Source: Amycolatopsis methanolica 239
Lineage (GTDB): Bacteria > Actinomycetota > Actinomycetes > Mycobacteriales > Pseudonocardiaceae
Direction of reading: 5' to 3'
Length of the DNA stretch: 64,000 nucleotides
NCBI RefSeq assembly: GCF_000739085.1
Contig: NZ_CP009110.1
Span: 6,076,001 to 6,140,000, forward strand
Shown here piece after piece: positions 44,470 to 54,002 of the stretch. How positions within the stretch are numbered: position 1 is the first letter of the stretch; each line of letters opens with the position of its first letter. The notes below the pieces were generated by a model, which saw only the letters and a program-made list of their open reading frames with translations, searched no databases and was not told the DNA's origin. The position numbers and the translations under genes were made by a program.

Positions 44470-46191
44470 TCAGCCGCGCAGGTAAGCGGCTCCCCGGGTC
44501 ACCGCGGCGTAGGCGTCCACCGCTCCGTGGCCGTAGAAACCGTTGAACGACGGGCCGCCCTGGCAGGTCGCGGTGTACGAGTCGTCCCGGCCCTCGTCCA
44601 GGTAGTCGACCGTCGCGGGCACCGGGCACGCGATCGGCGCCGCCGTGCCTTCGATGATCCGCTGCACCGCGTCCGGGCTCATCGTGATCCCGCCGCGGCT
44701 CGCCCGGCCGTACTCGGACACGATCAGCGCCGCCACGCCGGTCGCGTGCGGAGTGGCCATCGACGTGCCCTGCAGGAACTGGTAGTAACCCGCCTGGCCG
44801 TCCTTCGTGACCGCCTTCTGCACGCCCGCGGCCGCCCCGTCGGGGGTCACGTTGCCGTCCGCGTCGATCGTGCCCTCGGCGACACCGACATTGCGCGGGT
44901 ACGCGGACAGGATCATGTTCTCGTTGGTGCGGTACCAGTCCGTGCCGAACCCGTCGCGGAAGTAGCCGCCCGGCGCGGACACCGAGATCTGCTCCAGGCC
45001 GTAGTTCGAGTAGTCCGCCTTCGCGCCGGACGGGCCGAACGCGGAGACCCCGATGGTGTGCGGGCCCTCGACCGGCAGCGACAGGCAGGTCGCGTTGTCG
45101 ATCGTGCGCGGGTGGGCCGACGACGCCGGGTAGTCCGGGCTCGTCGTGTCCGGCTGCGGCGCGCCCAGGTCCGTGTGCTGGTTGCCCAGCGCCGCGACCT
45201 CGGTGACGCCCTTGCGGTAGGCGTAGTTCATCGCCCGCGTCATGGCCTCGGTGACCGTGCGCTGTTCCAGCTGCTGCTCGGCCGAGTCCGCCGGGTTCGA
45301 GGCGCAGTTGTAGAGCCACGGGTCGACGTAGAAGCTCATGTTGACGACGTCGACGCCCGCGTCGCCGGCATAGGTGATCGCGTCGACGACCGGCTGGAGG
45401 AAGAAGAACCCGGAGTCCTGGCCGGCACGCAGGTTCACCAGCGTCACGTTCGGCGCGACCCCGGAGATGCCGAACCCGTCCGCGGCCGCGGCGATCGTGC
45501 CCGCGACGTGGGTACCGTGCCCGTTGTCGTCGTGGTCGGCCGGGTCGACGCAGCCGCGGAACTCGCACGGCCCGTCCACGACCGCGCCGGTCGGGTCGGT
45601 CGGGATGTCGCGGGTGAAGTTGCGGGACGTCCCGTGGTCGAAGTTGGGGGCGATGTCGGGGTGCGTGCCGTCCACACCGGTGTCGATGATGCCCACCTTG
45701 ACGCGCTTGTCGCCTGGCTGCACGGTGCGCGACATGTCCGAGCGCACCGACTTGAGGCCCCACAGGTGGTCGTCGAGTGGGTCGGTGCCGGTGGCGCCGG
45801 TCGTCGCGCCGCTGCTCTTCGGCGCCTGGCGGCCTTCCTTCTCCACGTCGGACCGCTTGGGCGCGACCTTGCCGGTGGGCGCGTGGCCGATGGCCGTCGC
45901 CTTCGCCGCGCCGTAGACGGCGTCGTCGGCCGACACGCGCTGCACGAAGCCGTTGGCCGGGGCGGTGGCCGTGATCAGGCCGACCGCCGTGTTGGTCCGC
46001 ACCACGGTTCCGCCGGCCGCGCGGATGGCCTGCTCGGCGGCGGCGACGCTCTGTTCGCCGGAGGCCAGCACGGTGAACTCCGTGGACGGTCCGGACAGCG
46101 CGGCGGGTTGTGCGCTCGCGCTGGGAAGAACGACGGCCCCGCCGATCAGCGGGACCGCGAGCGCCGCGATGAGCAACCTGGTTCGTCTCAA
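44470..46191 (-). CDS. Secreted subtilisin-like serine protease (S8)
   Basis: About 573 residues. A signal peptide (LLIAALAVPLIGGAVVLPSA) is followed by an I9-like propeptide region with FTVLASGEQSVAAAEQAIRA, then the catalytic domain. That has Asp in KVGIIDTGVDGTHPD near 168, His in DNGHGTHVAGTIAAA near 222, the oxyanion Asn in VAALGNQHTD near 335 and Ser in GTSMATPHATGVAAL near 482. Paired cysteines suggest disulfides outside the cell. Start choice: ATG 46206 also opens the frame, but the ideal AGGAGG site lies within its first codons, 6 nt before TTG 46191, so TTG is the likely start. Confidence 0.92.
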   Translation of the reverse strand: MRRTRLLIAALAVPLIGGAVVLPSASAQPAALSGPSTEFTVLASGEQSVAAAEQAIRAAGGTVVRTNTAVGLITATAPANGFVQRVSADDAVYGAAKATAIGHAPTGKVAPKRSDVEKEGRQAPKSSGATTGATGTDPLDDHLWGLKSVRSDMSRTVQPGDKRVKVGIIDTGVDGTHPDIAPNFDHGTSRNFTRDIPTDPTGAVVDGPCEFRGCVDPADHDDNGHGTHVAGTIAAAADGFGISGVAPNVTLVNLRAGQDSGFFFLQPVVDAITYAGDAGVDVVNMSFYVDPWLYNCASNPADSAEQQLEQRTVTEAMTRAMNYAYRKGVTEVAALGNQHTDLGAPQPDTTSPDYPASSAHPRTIDNATCLSLPVEGPHTIGVSAFGPSGAKADYSNYGLEQISVSAPGGYFRDGFGTDWYRTNENMILSAYPRNVGVAEGTIDADGNVTPDGAAAGVQKAVTKDGQAGYYQFLQGTSMATPHATGVAALIVSEYGRASRGGITMSPDAVQRIIEGTAAPIACPVPATVDYLDEGRDDSYTATCQGGPSFNGFYGHGAVDAYAAVTRGAAYLRG

Positions 46192-46288
46192 GGAACTCCT
46201 CCTCATCAGGGTGAGGAGGAACCTACCTTCCGGATCGCCCGATCCGGTACGAAAACCCTACCTTCGTCGGGTGTGGGAGCCACGCGGC

Positions 46289-47242
46289 TCAGGCGAGCGA
46301 GAGCGCGATCCCGTCGAGGATGTCGTGCTCGCTGACCACCAGTTCGGCCGGCCCGCCGCGACGGCCGATCTCCTGGGCGAGGATCTGCACGATCAGCCCG
46401 CCGCCGCCGATCACGTCAACCCGGCCGGGGTGGATCACCGGGTTCGCGGCGCGCGCCGCGTGGTCGGCCTCCAGCAGGTGACCCGACACGCGGGTGATGT
46501 CGGCCGGGGTCAGGCGCGACAGGTGCGTCCGCTCCGAGTCGTACTCGGGCAGGTCCTGGGCCACCGCGGACAGCGTGGTCACCGTGCCTGCGACGCCGAT
46601 CCAGGTGCGCGCCTTCGACACGTCCACCACGTCGAACGCCTCGGCCAGCACACCGGTGGCGAACTCGCGCGCGGCCACGATCTCGTTGGACGTCGGCGGG
46701 TCCGACTTCAGCGCCCGCTCGGTGATCCGCACGCAGCCGATGTCGACCGACTTCGCCGCGGTGACCGAGGCGCGCTTGCCGTCCCACTCGCCGAGCACCA
46801 GCTCGGTCGAACCGCCGCCGACGTCAACCACCAGGAACGCCCCGTCGTCCGGGTCCTGCTCGCCGACCGCGCCCATGAACGACAGCCGGGCCTCCTCGTC
46901 GCCGGAGATCACCTCGGCCTCGACGCCCAGGACCTCGCGCGTCATCGCGAAGAACTCGTCGCGGTTGCTCGCGTCGCGGGTCGCCGAGGTGGCGACCATG
47001 CGGACCTTCTCCACACCCTTGCGCCGGGCGGCGATCGTGTAGTCCTTCAGCGCGGCGCGGGTGCGCTCCAGCGCCTCGGGGGCCAGCCGGCCGGTCGCGT
47101 CCACGCCCTGCCCGAGCCGCACGATCCGCATCTCCCGATGCAGGTCACGCAGGTCGAAGGTGCCGTCGTGACGCTCGGTCAGCTCGGCCACCAGCAGACG
47201 GATGGAGTTCGTTCCACAGTCGATCGCGGCAACACGGGGCAT
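46289..47242 (-). CDS. ppx: Exopolyphosphatase / guanosine pentaphosphatase (Ppx/GppA)
   Basis: A protein of 317 residues with the ASKHA phosphatase pattern: VAAIDCGTNSIRLLVAELTE at the start, MVATSATRDASNRDEFFA near 105, FLVVDVGGGSTELVLGEWDG near 147 and TWIGVAGTVTTLSAVAQDL near 215. It hydrolyses polyphosphate or pppGpp. It is of the short actinobacterial type, without the HD C-terminal domain. Gene order transglycosylase-Ppx here, with DUF501-FtsB-Eno further upstream on the same strand, is a known actinobacterial core block. Confidence 0.93.
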   Translation of the reverse strand: MPRVAAIDCGTNSIRLLVAELTERHDGTFDLRDLHREMRIVRLGQGVDATGRLAPEALERTRAALKDYTIAARRKGVEKVRMVATSATRDASNRDEFFAMTREVLGVEAEVISGDEEARLSFMGAVGEQDPDDGAFLVVDVGGGSTELVLGEWDGKRASVTAAKSVDIGCVRITERALKSDPPTSNEIVAAREFATGVLAEAFDVVDVSKARTWIGVAGTVTTLSAVAQDLPEYDSERTHLSRLTPADITRVSGHLLEADHAARAANPVIHPGRVDVIGGGGLIVQILAQEIGRRGGPAELVVSEHDILDGIALSLA

Positions 47243-47251
47243 GCGCCCACC

Positions 47252-48421
47252 CTACGGGGTCGGCCCGGTCGTCGAACCCGTGGTCGAGCTCTCCGCGCCC
47301 GTCTCGGGCGGCGCGCACGGCTGCGGAGTCTCCGACGTGGGCGGCGCCGTGGTGGAGGTCGGCGAGGCCGGCGACGTGGGAGTTTCGCAGGTCGGCGTGG
47401 TTTCCGGGGACGGGGTGGTCGTGGTCGTCGTAGTCGTGGTGGTGGTGGTCGTCGTCGTGGTGCTGCCCGTGGTCGTGGTGGTGGTGCCCAGGTCGGTGCG
47501 CCCGGACGGCGACGGCAGCGTGCTCGGCGGCGGCGCCGCGAGGATCGCCGGCGGCGCGGTGACCGGCGGCGGGGTCGGGACGGCGGTCGCGGACGGCGCG
47601 CCGACCGGCACGTCGCTGTCCGGCAGCAGGGCGACCCCGTTGCGGTAGGCCTCGGCCCAGCGGATCACCGTTTCGACGTAGGTGTCGGAGTTGTTGTAGC
47701 GGTAGATGGCGGCGCGCAGCTGCGCCGGGTCGGCGAGGTCCAGACCGCCGGAGCACAGGTAGCGCGCGGTGGCCAGGGTGGCGTCGTAGATGTTGTTCGG
47801 GTCGGCGACGCCGTCATGGTTGCCGTCGGCGCCGTAGAAGTTCCAGGTGGTCGGGATGAACTGGGTGGGGCCGATCGCGCGGTCCCACACCGTGTCGCGG
47901 TCCCAGCGGCCGCCGTCGCTGTCCGGGATCGCGGCCACCGGGCCGACGCCGTTGAGCTGCGGGCCGAGGATCGGCTCGCGCGTCGTGCCGTTCGCGTCGA
48001 CGTAGCCGCCGCGCGCGTGGTTGGACTCGATGCGGCCGATACTCGCGATCAGTGCCCAGTCGATGTGGCATTCCGGGCGTTCGAGGGTCATCATGTCGGC
48101 CGCGTTGCGGTAGGCCTTGAGGGCGGTGCCCGGGATGCCGAGGGGGCCGGTGGGCAGTTCCTCCAGGGGCACCGGTTCCGGCGGTTTCGGCAGCTCGCCG
48201 TTGACGCTGACGCGCAGGATCTCCGGCGGCGCACCCTGGATCGGGCCGATCGCGCGGTTCTGGTCGACCGGGGTGGTGGCCGTCCAGGTCTCGGTGCCGC
48301 CGCCGGCCAGGCCGGCCGGGATCACGGCGAGGACACCCCCCATGGCGGCGAGCGTGGTCTTGTGGGCCAGGCCGATTCTTCGCGCCTTGCGGCGGGCAGC
48401 CCTCACACGAGTCCGGCGCAC
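47252..48421 (-). CDS. Lytic transglycosylase with poly-threonine tail
   Basis: A protein of 389 residues. An N-terminal basic and hydrophobic segment (HKTTLAAMGGVLAVIPAGLA) anchors or exports it. A transglycosylase/lysozyme-like domain spans about 105-270: CHIDWALIASIGRIESNHAR with the catalytic Glu, RAIGPTQFIPTTWNFYGADG and LRAAIYRYNNSDTYVETVIR. It cleaves peptidoglycan glycan strands, forming anhydro ends. The last 115 residues are a Pro/Thr/Ser linker with a run of more than 15 threonines encoded by simple ACC/ACG repeats, probably spanning the wall. It ends 9 bp before the Ppx start and is probably co-transcribed with it. Confidence 0.9.
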   Translation of the reverse strand: MRRTRVRAARRKARRIGLAHKTTLAAMGGVLAVIPAGLAGGGTETWTATTPVDQNRAIGPIQGAPPEILRVSVNGELPKPPEPVPLEELPTGPLGIPGTALKAYRNAADMMTLERPECHIDWALIASIGRIESNHARGGYVDANGTTREPILGPQLNGVGPVAAIPDSDGGRWDRDTVWDRAIGPTQFIPTTWNFYGADGNHDGVADPNNIYDATLATARYLCSGGLDLADPAQLRAAIYRYNNSDTYVETVIRWAEAYRNGVALLPDSDVPVGAPSATAVPTPPPVTAPPAILAAPPPSTLPSPSGRTDLGTTTTTTGSTTTTTTTTTTTTTTTTPSPETTPTCETPTSPASPTSTTAPPTSETPQPCAPPETGAESSTTGSTTGPTP

Positions 48422-48774
48422 ATCCTCATCCCCTCCCCGAGCGGCAACACATCCGATGCTGAACCGCGGGATGTGAAGTCCGTGTTACCGATAAGGGGAT
48501 CGCCGGAACCGGCCAGAAGTGTTAGCCGGAAGTTCCGACGTTGGTAGGGGTTTTTGTGCGACGGGCGCGAGTTTGTTGGCACGAAGTGGCCAATGGTGGG
48601 TGCGCGAGTGGGAATGTCATGGGGTTGCGGGACTTTCGCGCGGTTGTCAGGTGCGTGGCTCTTGAGGCGAATTGGCGGATCGCTTGCGTCCGAACGGTCC
48701 AATGGTGGTGGGTGTGGTTGAAAGGACCGTTCAACGGAGGCGCGCTCAGCGCCCAGCACCCACTGCCGACGGAG
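48422..48774. other. 353-bp gap with a hairpin
   Basis: No gene seen on either strand; the G/T-rich + strand gives spurious long frames. It carries the promoter of the transglycosylase. GAACGGTCC and GGACCGTTC (48692-48700 and 48724-48732) form a 9-bp perfect stem with a 23-nt loop, 43 nt past the DUF501 gene stop, a possible terminator for that operon. Confidence 0.5.
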
Positions 48775-49281
48775 CTACTTCGCGCAGTCGCCGCTGGGCC
48801 AGTCCGCCTTGAGCAGCTCCAGCGTTTCGTCGCCGAACGGGTTCACCCCGGGGCCCATCGCGAGGCTGTGCGCGAGGTGCACGTGCAGGCACTTGACCCG
48901 CCCGGGCATGCCGCCCGCCGTGACCTGGTGTCCAAGCGGCTCCAGCGCGTCCCGCTGGGCCAGGTACGACTCGTGGGCCCGCTGATACGCCGCGGCGAGC
49001 TCGGCGTCCTCCGCGAGCCGCTCGGTCATCTCCTTCATGATCCCGGACGCCTCCAGCCTGCCGACCAGCGACGTCAGCCGCGGGCAGGTCAGGTAGTACA
49101 ACGTCGGGAACGGGGTGCCGTTCTCCAGCCGCGGGTTGGTCTGCACGACGGACGGGTGCCCGCTCGGGCAGCGCGCGGCCACCGCCCGCAGCGCACGCGC
49201 GGGCCGGCCGAGCTGCTCGGAGATGATGATCCGGTCAGCCTCGGTGACCGGTTCGAACGAGGGCAGGTCCGTCTTGCTCAC
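48775..49281 (-). CDS. DUF501 protein
   Basis: A protein of 168 residues with the DUF501 sequence pattern: IIISEQLGRPARALRAVAAR, CPSGHPSVVQTNPRLENGTP, FPTLYYLTCPRLTSLVGRLE and GRVKCLHVHLAHSLAMGPGV followed by NPFGD. Conserved cysteines and histidines (CPSGH, CPR, KCLHVHLAH) suggest a metal site. Function unknown, but the gene is nearly always located between ftsB/divIC and ppx in actinobacteria, suggesting a link to cell division or cell-wall metabolism. It lies 27 bp after the ftsB-like gene on the same strand. Confidence 0.93.
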   Translation of the reverse strand: MSKTDLPSFEPVTEADRIIISEQLGRPARALRAVAARCPSGHPSVVQTNPRLENGTPFPTLYYLTCPRLTSLVGRLEASGIMKEMTERLAEDAELAAAYQRAHESYLAQRDALEPLGHQVTAGGMPGRVKCLHVHLAHSLAMGPGVNPFGDETLELLKADWPSGDCAK

Positions 49282-49308
49282 GAAACCATTGTCGCAGCCA
49301 CCGCGCGG

Positions 49309-49851
49309 TCAGCCGCCGACGGTGCTCCACAACTGCTGATACCAGGCGGCATCCCCCGAGGCCACCGGATCGGCAGCCTGCCCGGCAGGCGCAACGTCCC
49401 CTTCACCAGGAAGCTGCACCATGTAGGGCGTCTCCCCGGGCATGACGTACCGCAGCCGCCGCCGGGCCTCCGCCTCGACCTGCGCCGGGTCGGACACCGC
49501 GGCCTTGCGCTGCTCCAGCAGCTGCACGTCGTGCCGCAGCTGCGCCTGCCGCTGCTCCTGTTCGGCCACCTCGGCGCGCTGCGCGAGGTAGGTGCGCAGC
49601 GGCACGGCGACCGTGAACGCCAGCGCGCACACCACGATCGCGAGCACCGCGGCCCGCCGCGTCGTGGACATCCCCAGCACCCGCGCCGCGCCGGCGCCGG
49701 GCTTGCCCTGGCTGCGGCGCAGGCGCGCCTTCCCGGCGGCCACCCGCCGGGCCAGCTGCGGACGGCGCGCGGGCGCCCCCTCCGCACGGCGGGCCGACGA
49801 GCCCTCCGTGCGCCGGGGGCGCCTCACACGCTGGGATCCGCGTTGCGTCAT
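49309..49851 (-). CDS. ftsB: Septum formation initiator (FtsB/DivIC family)
   Basis: A protein of 180 residues. A strongly basic cytoplasmic N-terminus (about 1-65, Arg/Ala-rich) is followed by one transmembrane helix (AAVLAIVVCALAFTVAVPL), a leucine-zipper-like coiled coil (AQRAEVAEQEQRQAQLRHDV) and the FtsB/DivIC box PAQVEAEARRRLRYVMPGET. FtsB proteins link FtsQ and FtsL at the division site. The long basic N-terminus is common in actinomycetes. It lies 9 bp downstream of eno and upstream of DUF501, the typical actinobacterial eno-ftsB-DUF501-ppx order. Confidence 0.93.
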   Translation of the reverse strand: MTQRGSQRVRRPRRTEGSSARRAEGAPARRPQLARRVAAGKARLRRSQGKPGAGAARVLGMSTTRRAAVLAIVVCALAFTVAVPLRTYLAQRAEVAEQEQRQAQLRHDVQLLEQRKAAVSDPAQVEAEARRRLRYVMPGETPYMVQLPGEGDVAPAGQAADPVASGDAAWYQQLWSTVGG

Positions 49852-49860
49852 CTACGCCGG

Positions 49861-51156
<1,296 letters not shown>

Positions 51157-51225
51157 TCATCGGTTTGTCCAGCGAAGACGCGACCAGCGTAGCCGCCGTC
51201 GCCGGTCACCCGGTGGAGGCACGCA

Positions 51226-51678
51226 TCACTCGTCGGCCCTGACCTCCTGCCACCCGGACGGCAGATCGGCGGTGTCCGAGATCTGCTGCCAGAACGTCCA
51301 GCTGTTGCCCCCGCAGTCCAGCACCGTGAACACCCGCGCCCCGTACGGCTGGTCCTGCGGCGGCGGCACGTCGCAACCCTCCCCGAGCGCCGCGCAGACG
51401 TACTCGTGCTGCGCGTCGGCGTCGGGCACGTACACGACGTTGAGCTGCCCGACCGGGCGGTCGACGCCCTTCGCCTCCCAGTAGTCGGCGCCGACCCCGG
51501 CGAGCACGATCTCGGCGTCACCGGCGGCGACCACGGCCTGGAAGACCTGGCCGGACGCGTCCACGTAGCGGACCTTCTCGGTGAAGCCGAAGACGCGCAC
51601 CAGCCAGTCGAGCGCCTCCGTGGCATCGGTGTAGTACAGGTAGGGCGAGAGTCCGAGATACCGCGGTTCTTCGCTCAT
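51226..51678 (-). CDS. VOC family (glyoxalase/bleomycin-resistance-like) protein
   Basis: A protein of 150 residues with two beta-alpha-beta-beta-beta modules: LSPYLYYTDATEALDWLVRV followed by FGFTEKVRYVDASGQVFQAV, then QLNVVYVPDADAQHEYVCAA and YGARVFTVLDCGGNSWTFWQ. This is the fold shared by glyoxalase I, dioxygenases and antibiotic-binding proteins. The substrate cannot be deduced. It is a single gene upstream of eno and in the same direction, divergent from the TPR gene at 51763. Confidence 0.88.
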   Translation of the reverse strand: MSEEPRYLGLSPYLYYTDATEALDWLVRVFGFTEKVRYVDASGQVFQAVVAAGDAEIVLAGVGADYWEAKGVDRPVGQLNVVYVPDADAQHEYVCAALGEGCDVPPPQDQPYGARVFTVLDCGGNSWTFWQQISDTADLPSGWQEVRADE

Positions 51679-51762
51679 GACCGGTTAGTGCATCATGCCG
51701 CCCCGAGCCACCCTGATCGCCCCTGCCGAAACGCGCTTTCCGGGGGTAACGTCGATCAGAAG

Positions 51763-52167
51763 ATGGAAGACTCAGAGCCCCCGCGGGGAACAGCAGGCCG
51801 GCACCCGCTGCACGCTTTTCGCGAGGCGGAGGATCTCGTCGAGAAGCGGCGTCCGCTGGACGCGCTCAAGGCGCTGCAGCCGGTGCTGGAGAGCGAACCG
51901 GACAAGCCGAGCGTCCAGCTTCTGGCCGGGCGCGCCTACTTCCACTCCGCCCAGCTCAACCGCGCCGAGCAGGCGCTGACGCGGGTCCTCGAACTCGATC
52001 CGTCCGACCACTACGCCCGCTTCGTGCTGGGACGCACGCTCCAGAGGTTGGGACGGCTGGTCGAAGCTCTGGGACAGCTGCGCATGGCCTGGGCGATGAA
52101 CCCGGTGCCGGAGTACCAGGACGCGTTGTCCGAGGTGAATGCGCGGGTGCGGTTGCAGGAAGGTTGA
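51763..52167 (+). CDS. Tetratricopeptide-repeat protein
   Basis: A protein of 134 residues from ATG 51763. After an acidic, Pro-rich leader it has about three TPR units: PLHAFREAEDLVEKRRPLDA with LKALQPVLESEPDKPSVQLL; AGRAYFHSAQLNRAEQALTR with VLELDPSDHYARFVLGRTLQ; and LGRLVEALGQLRMAWAMNPV. TPRs mediate protein-protein contacts; no enzyme domain is present. The leading frame is open further upstream but overlaps the divergent VOC gene and is not protein-like. The partner is unknown. Confidence 0.85.
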   Translation: MEDSEPPRGTAGRHPLHAFREAEDLVEKRRPLDALKALQPVLESEPDKPSVQLLAGRAYFHSAQLNRAEQALTRVLELDPSDHYARFVLGRTLQRLGRLVEALGQLRMAWAMNPVPEYQDALSEVNARVRLQEG

Positions 52168-52291
52168 TCTCGGGCGCTCCGGCGTTCGCTGGGCGCGTCG
52201 CCGTGTCGGGCGGCGGTTGAGAGATCAAGGGATGTCCTCGCCGGACGGGCAGGCTCCGGGATGACCACCCGGCTCGGCGTCGGTTCGAAGA

Positions 52292-52960
52292 TCAGGCGCG
52301 TGGCGCTGCTTTGGCGAGTGTGGTGGCGGTGTCGAAGATCAGCTGCGCCTCGGGGGCCAGGGCGGGGCTGCCGGTGATCGCGGCCCACCAGCCTTGCGGG
52401 GTGGCCAGGTCGGCGCCCGTCGAGCACAGTGATCTCGCCAAGGTCAACGCCGCGTCGTCGATGTCCTTCGGGTCCGGCTGCTTTCCGTCGCCCGTCGCCC
52501 GGGCCGCCCACCGCTTCCAGCTGTCCTCCGGGACCGGGAGCGGGCCGGTGCCGACCGCCTCCGCCTGGCCGATCGCGGCGAGCGTGGCCCACGACAGGTG
52601 GCATCCGGACCACTCCGCCCGCATCCACATCTCCGCCCGGCCGTAACCGGCCAGCAGGCGCGCCGGCAGCTTCGTCGCCGCGGCGATCTCGTTCGACCAC
52701 GTGTCCAGGGCCCGCAGGTCCGACTCTCGCGGGCGGTCCTCCGGCGCGAGGCGGCCGGGTGGCGGGGCGGTCGCGCCGGCCGGGGGCTCCGAGGTCCGGG
52801 CAGCGGCGGCGGGCTGGCTCTGTGGCGGCGTCTCGCCGGGGCGCGTCACGCCGATGGTCAGGATGAGCACCAGCCCGGTCCCGGCCACCGCCGCCCCGGT
52901 GAGGACGCGCAGGGAAAACCGCCGGATCCGGGCATCCCCCGGTTGAGTGGGTTCTGCCAC
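52292..52960 (-). CDS. Membrane-anchored transglycosylase-like protein
   Basis: A protein of 222 residues. One N-terminal transmembrane helix (VLTGAAVAGTGLVLILTIGV), a Pro/Ala-rich linker (about 45-75) and a helical extracytoplasmic domain with LPARLLAGYGRAEMWMRAEW followed by SGCHLSWATLAAIGQAEAVG, then DPKDIDDAALTLARSLCSTG and GWWAAITGSPALAPEAQLIF. The LSWATLAAIGQAE segment resembles the catalytic helix of soluble lytic transglycosylases, but the surrounding GTQFxP-type motif is not clear, so activity is uncertain. Two cysteines (CHLSW, LCSTG) probably form a disulfide. It is convergent with the TPR gene. Confidence 0.75.
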   Translation of the reverse strand: MAEPTQPGDARIRRFSLRVLTGAAVAGTGLVLILTIGVTRPGETPPQSQPAAAARTSEPPAGATAPPPGRLAPEDRPRESDLRALDTWSNEIAAATKLPARLLAGYGRAEMWMRAEWSGCHLSWATLAAIGQAEAVGTGPLPVPEDSWKRWAARATGDGKQPDPKDIDDAALTLARSLCSTGADLATPQGWWAAITGSPALAPEAQLIFDTATTLAKAAPRA

Positions 52961-53107
52961 CCGGACAGGTTATCCAGTCCCACTGCCAGAGGAATCACAC
53001 AACTTCGTTATCGACCCGTTCCCATGCCCGCTAGCTGCACAAACACGATCCGTAGTGCCGGATTTGCGAGGTTACGCCGTTCAGGCGAGCAAGATCGGGG
53101 TGGACTT

Positions 53108-53126
53108 TCAGGTGAGCCTTACCTAA
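53108..53126. promoter_or_regulatory. IdeR/DtxR-type iron box before efeU
   Basis: TCAGGTGAGCCTTACCTAA matches the 19-bp DtxR/IdeR consensus at 16 of 19 positions (on the other strand TTAGGTAAGGCTCACCTGA) and lies 35 bp before the efeU start. It predicts repression of the iron-uptake operon when iron is sufficient. Confidence 0.8.
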
Positions 53127-53160
53127 ACCTAAGCCGTCCGATGCGTCCAGGGAGGCCGCC

Positions 53161-54000
53161 GTGTTGTTCTCGAGCCTGCTCATCGGCCTCCGGGAAGGCC
53201 TGGAGGCCGCCCTCGTCGTGAGCATCCTGGTCGCCTTCCTGGTGAAGACCGGCAGGCGATCGGCGCTGCGCTGGGTCTGGCCGGGCATCGCCGCGGCCGT
53301 GATCCTCTCGATCGGTGTCGGTGCGATCCTGACCTTCACCACCGCCCAGTTGTCGTTCGAGCAACAGGAACTGCTGGGCGGGAGCCTGTCGATCGTGGCC
53401 GTCGGGTTCGTCACCGCGATGATCTTCTGGATGCGCAAGGCGTCGAAGAGCATCGCGGCCGAACTGCGCGGCAAGATGGACGAGGCGCTCGCGGTCGGGC
53501 CGCTCGCGGTCCTGCTGCTGTCCTTCCTCGCCGTCGGGCGGGAAGGGCTGGAGACCGCTGTCTTCTTCTACGCCGCCGTGCAGACCGCGCAGGGCGGCAC
53601 CACGCAGCCGTTGATCGGGTTCGCCGTCGGCATCGCCATCGCCGTCGCGATCGCCTACGGCCTCTACCGCGGCGCCATCCGCTTCGACCTCGGCAAGTTC
53701 TTCACGATCACCGGCGTGCTGCTGGTGTTCGTCGCCGCCGGTGTCCTCGGCTACGGCCTGCACGACCTGCAGGAAGCCGGTTTCCTGCCCGGCCTGCACA
53801 CCCTCGCCTTCGACGCGTCCGCCGCCATCCCGGAGACCTCGTGGTACGGCGCGCTGCTCAAGGGCGTCTTCAACTACTCGCAGCAGACGACCGTGCTCCA
53901 GGCCATCGCCTGGATCGCCTACGTCGTGATCGTGCTGCCGCTGTTCCTGCGGCGGCCCGCAGACAGGACCACCCCCGTGGTGGCCGGTTCCAAGGAGTGA
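53161..54000 (+). CDS. efeU: Ferrous/ferric iron permease (FTR1 family, EfeU)
   Basis: A protein of 279 residues with seven transmembrane helices. Both REGLE iron-binding motifs are present: LIGLREGLEAALVVSILVAF in helix 1 and FLAVGREGLETAVFFYAAVQ in helix 4, with the conserved HDLQEAGFLPGL near 200. It forms the inner-membrane iron channel of the EfeUOB system. It starts at GTG 53161. The iron box upstream and the efeO and efeB genes downstream define the complete operon. Confidence 0.95.
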   Translation: MLFSSLLIGLREGLEAALVVSILVAFLVKTGRRSALRWVWPGIAAAVILSIGVGAILTFTTAQLSFEQQELLGGSLSIVAVGFVTAMIFWMRKASKSIAAELRGKMDEALAVGPLAVLLLSFLAVGREGLETAVFFYAAVQTAQGGTTQPLIGFAVGIAIAVAIAYGLYRGAIRFDLGKFFTITGVLLVFVAAGVLGYGLHDLQEAGFLPGLHTLAFDASAAIPETSWYGALLKGVFNYSQQTTVLQAIAWIAYVVIVLPLFLRRPADRTTPVVAGSKE

Positions 54001-54002
54001 CC

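Noticed and set aside
47202..47648. Valine-rich + strand frame with a long run of V codons
   Set aside because: It is the antisense reading of the threonine-rich tail of the transglycosylase.
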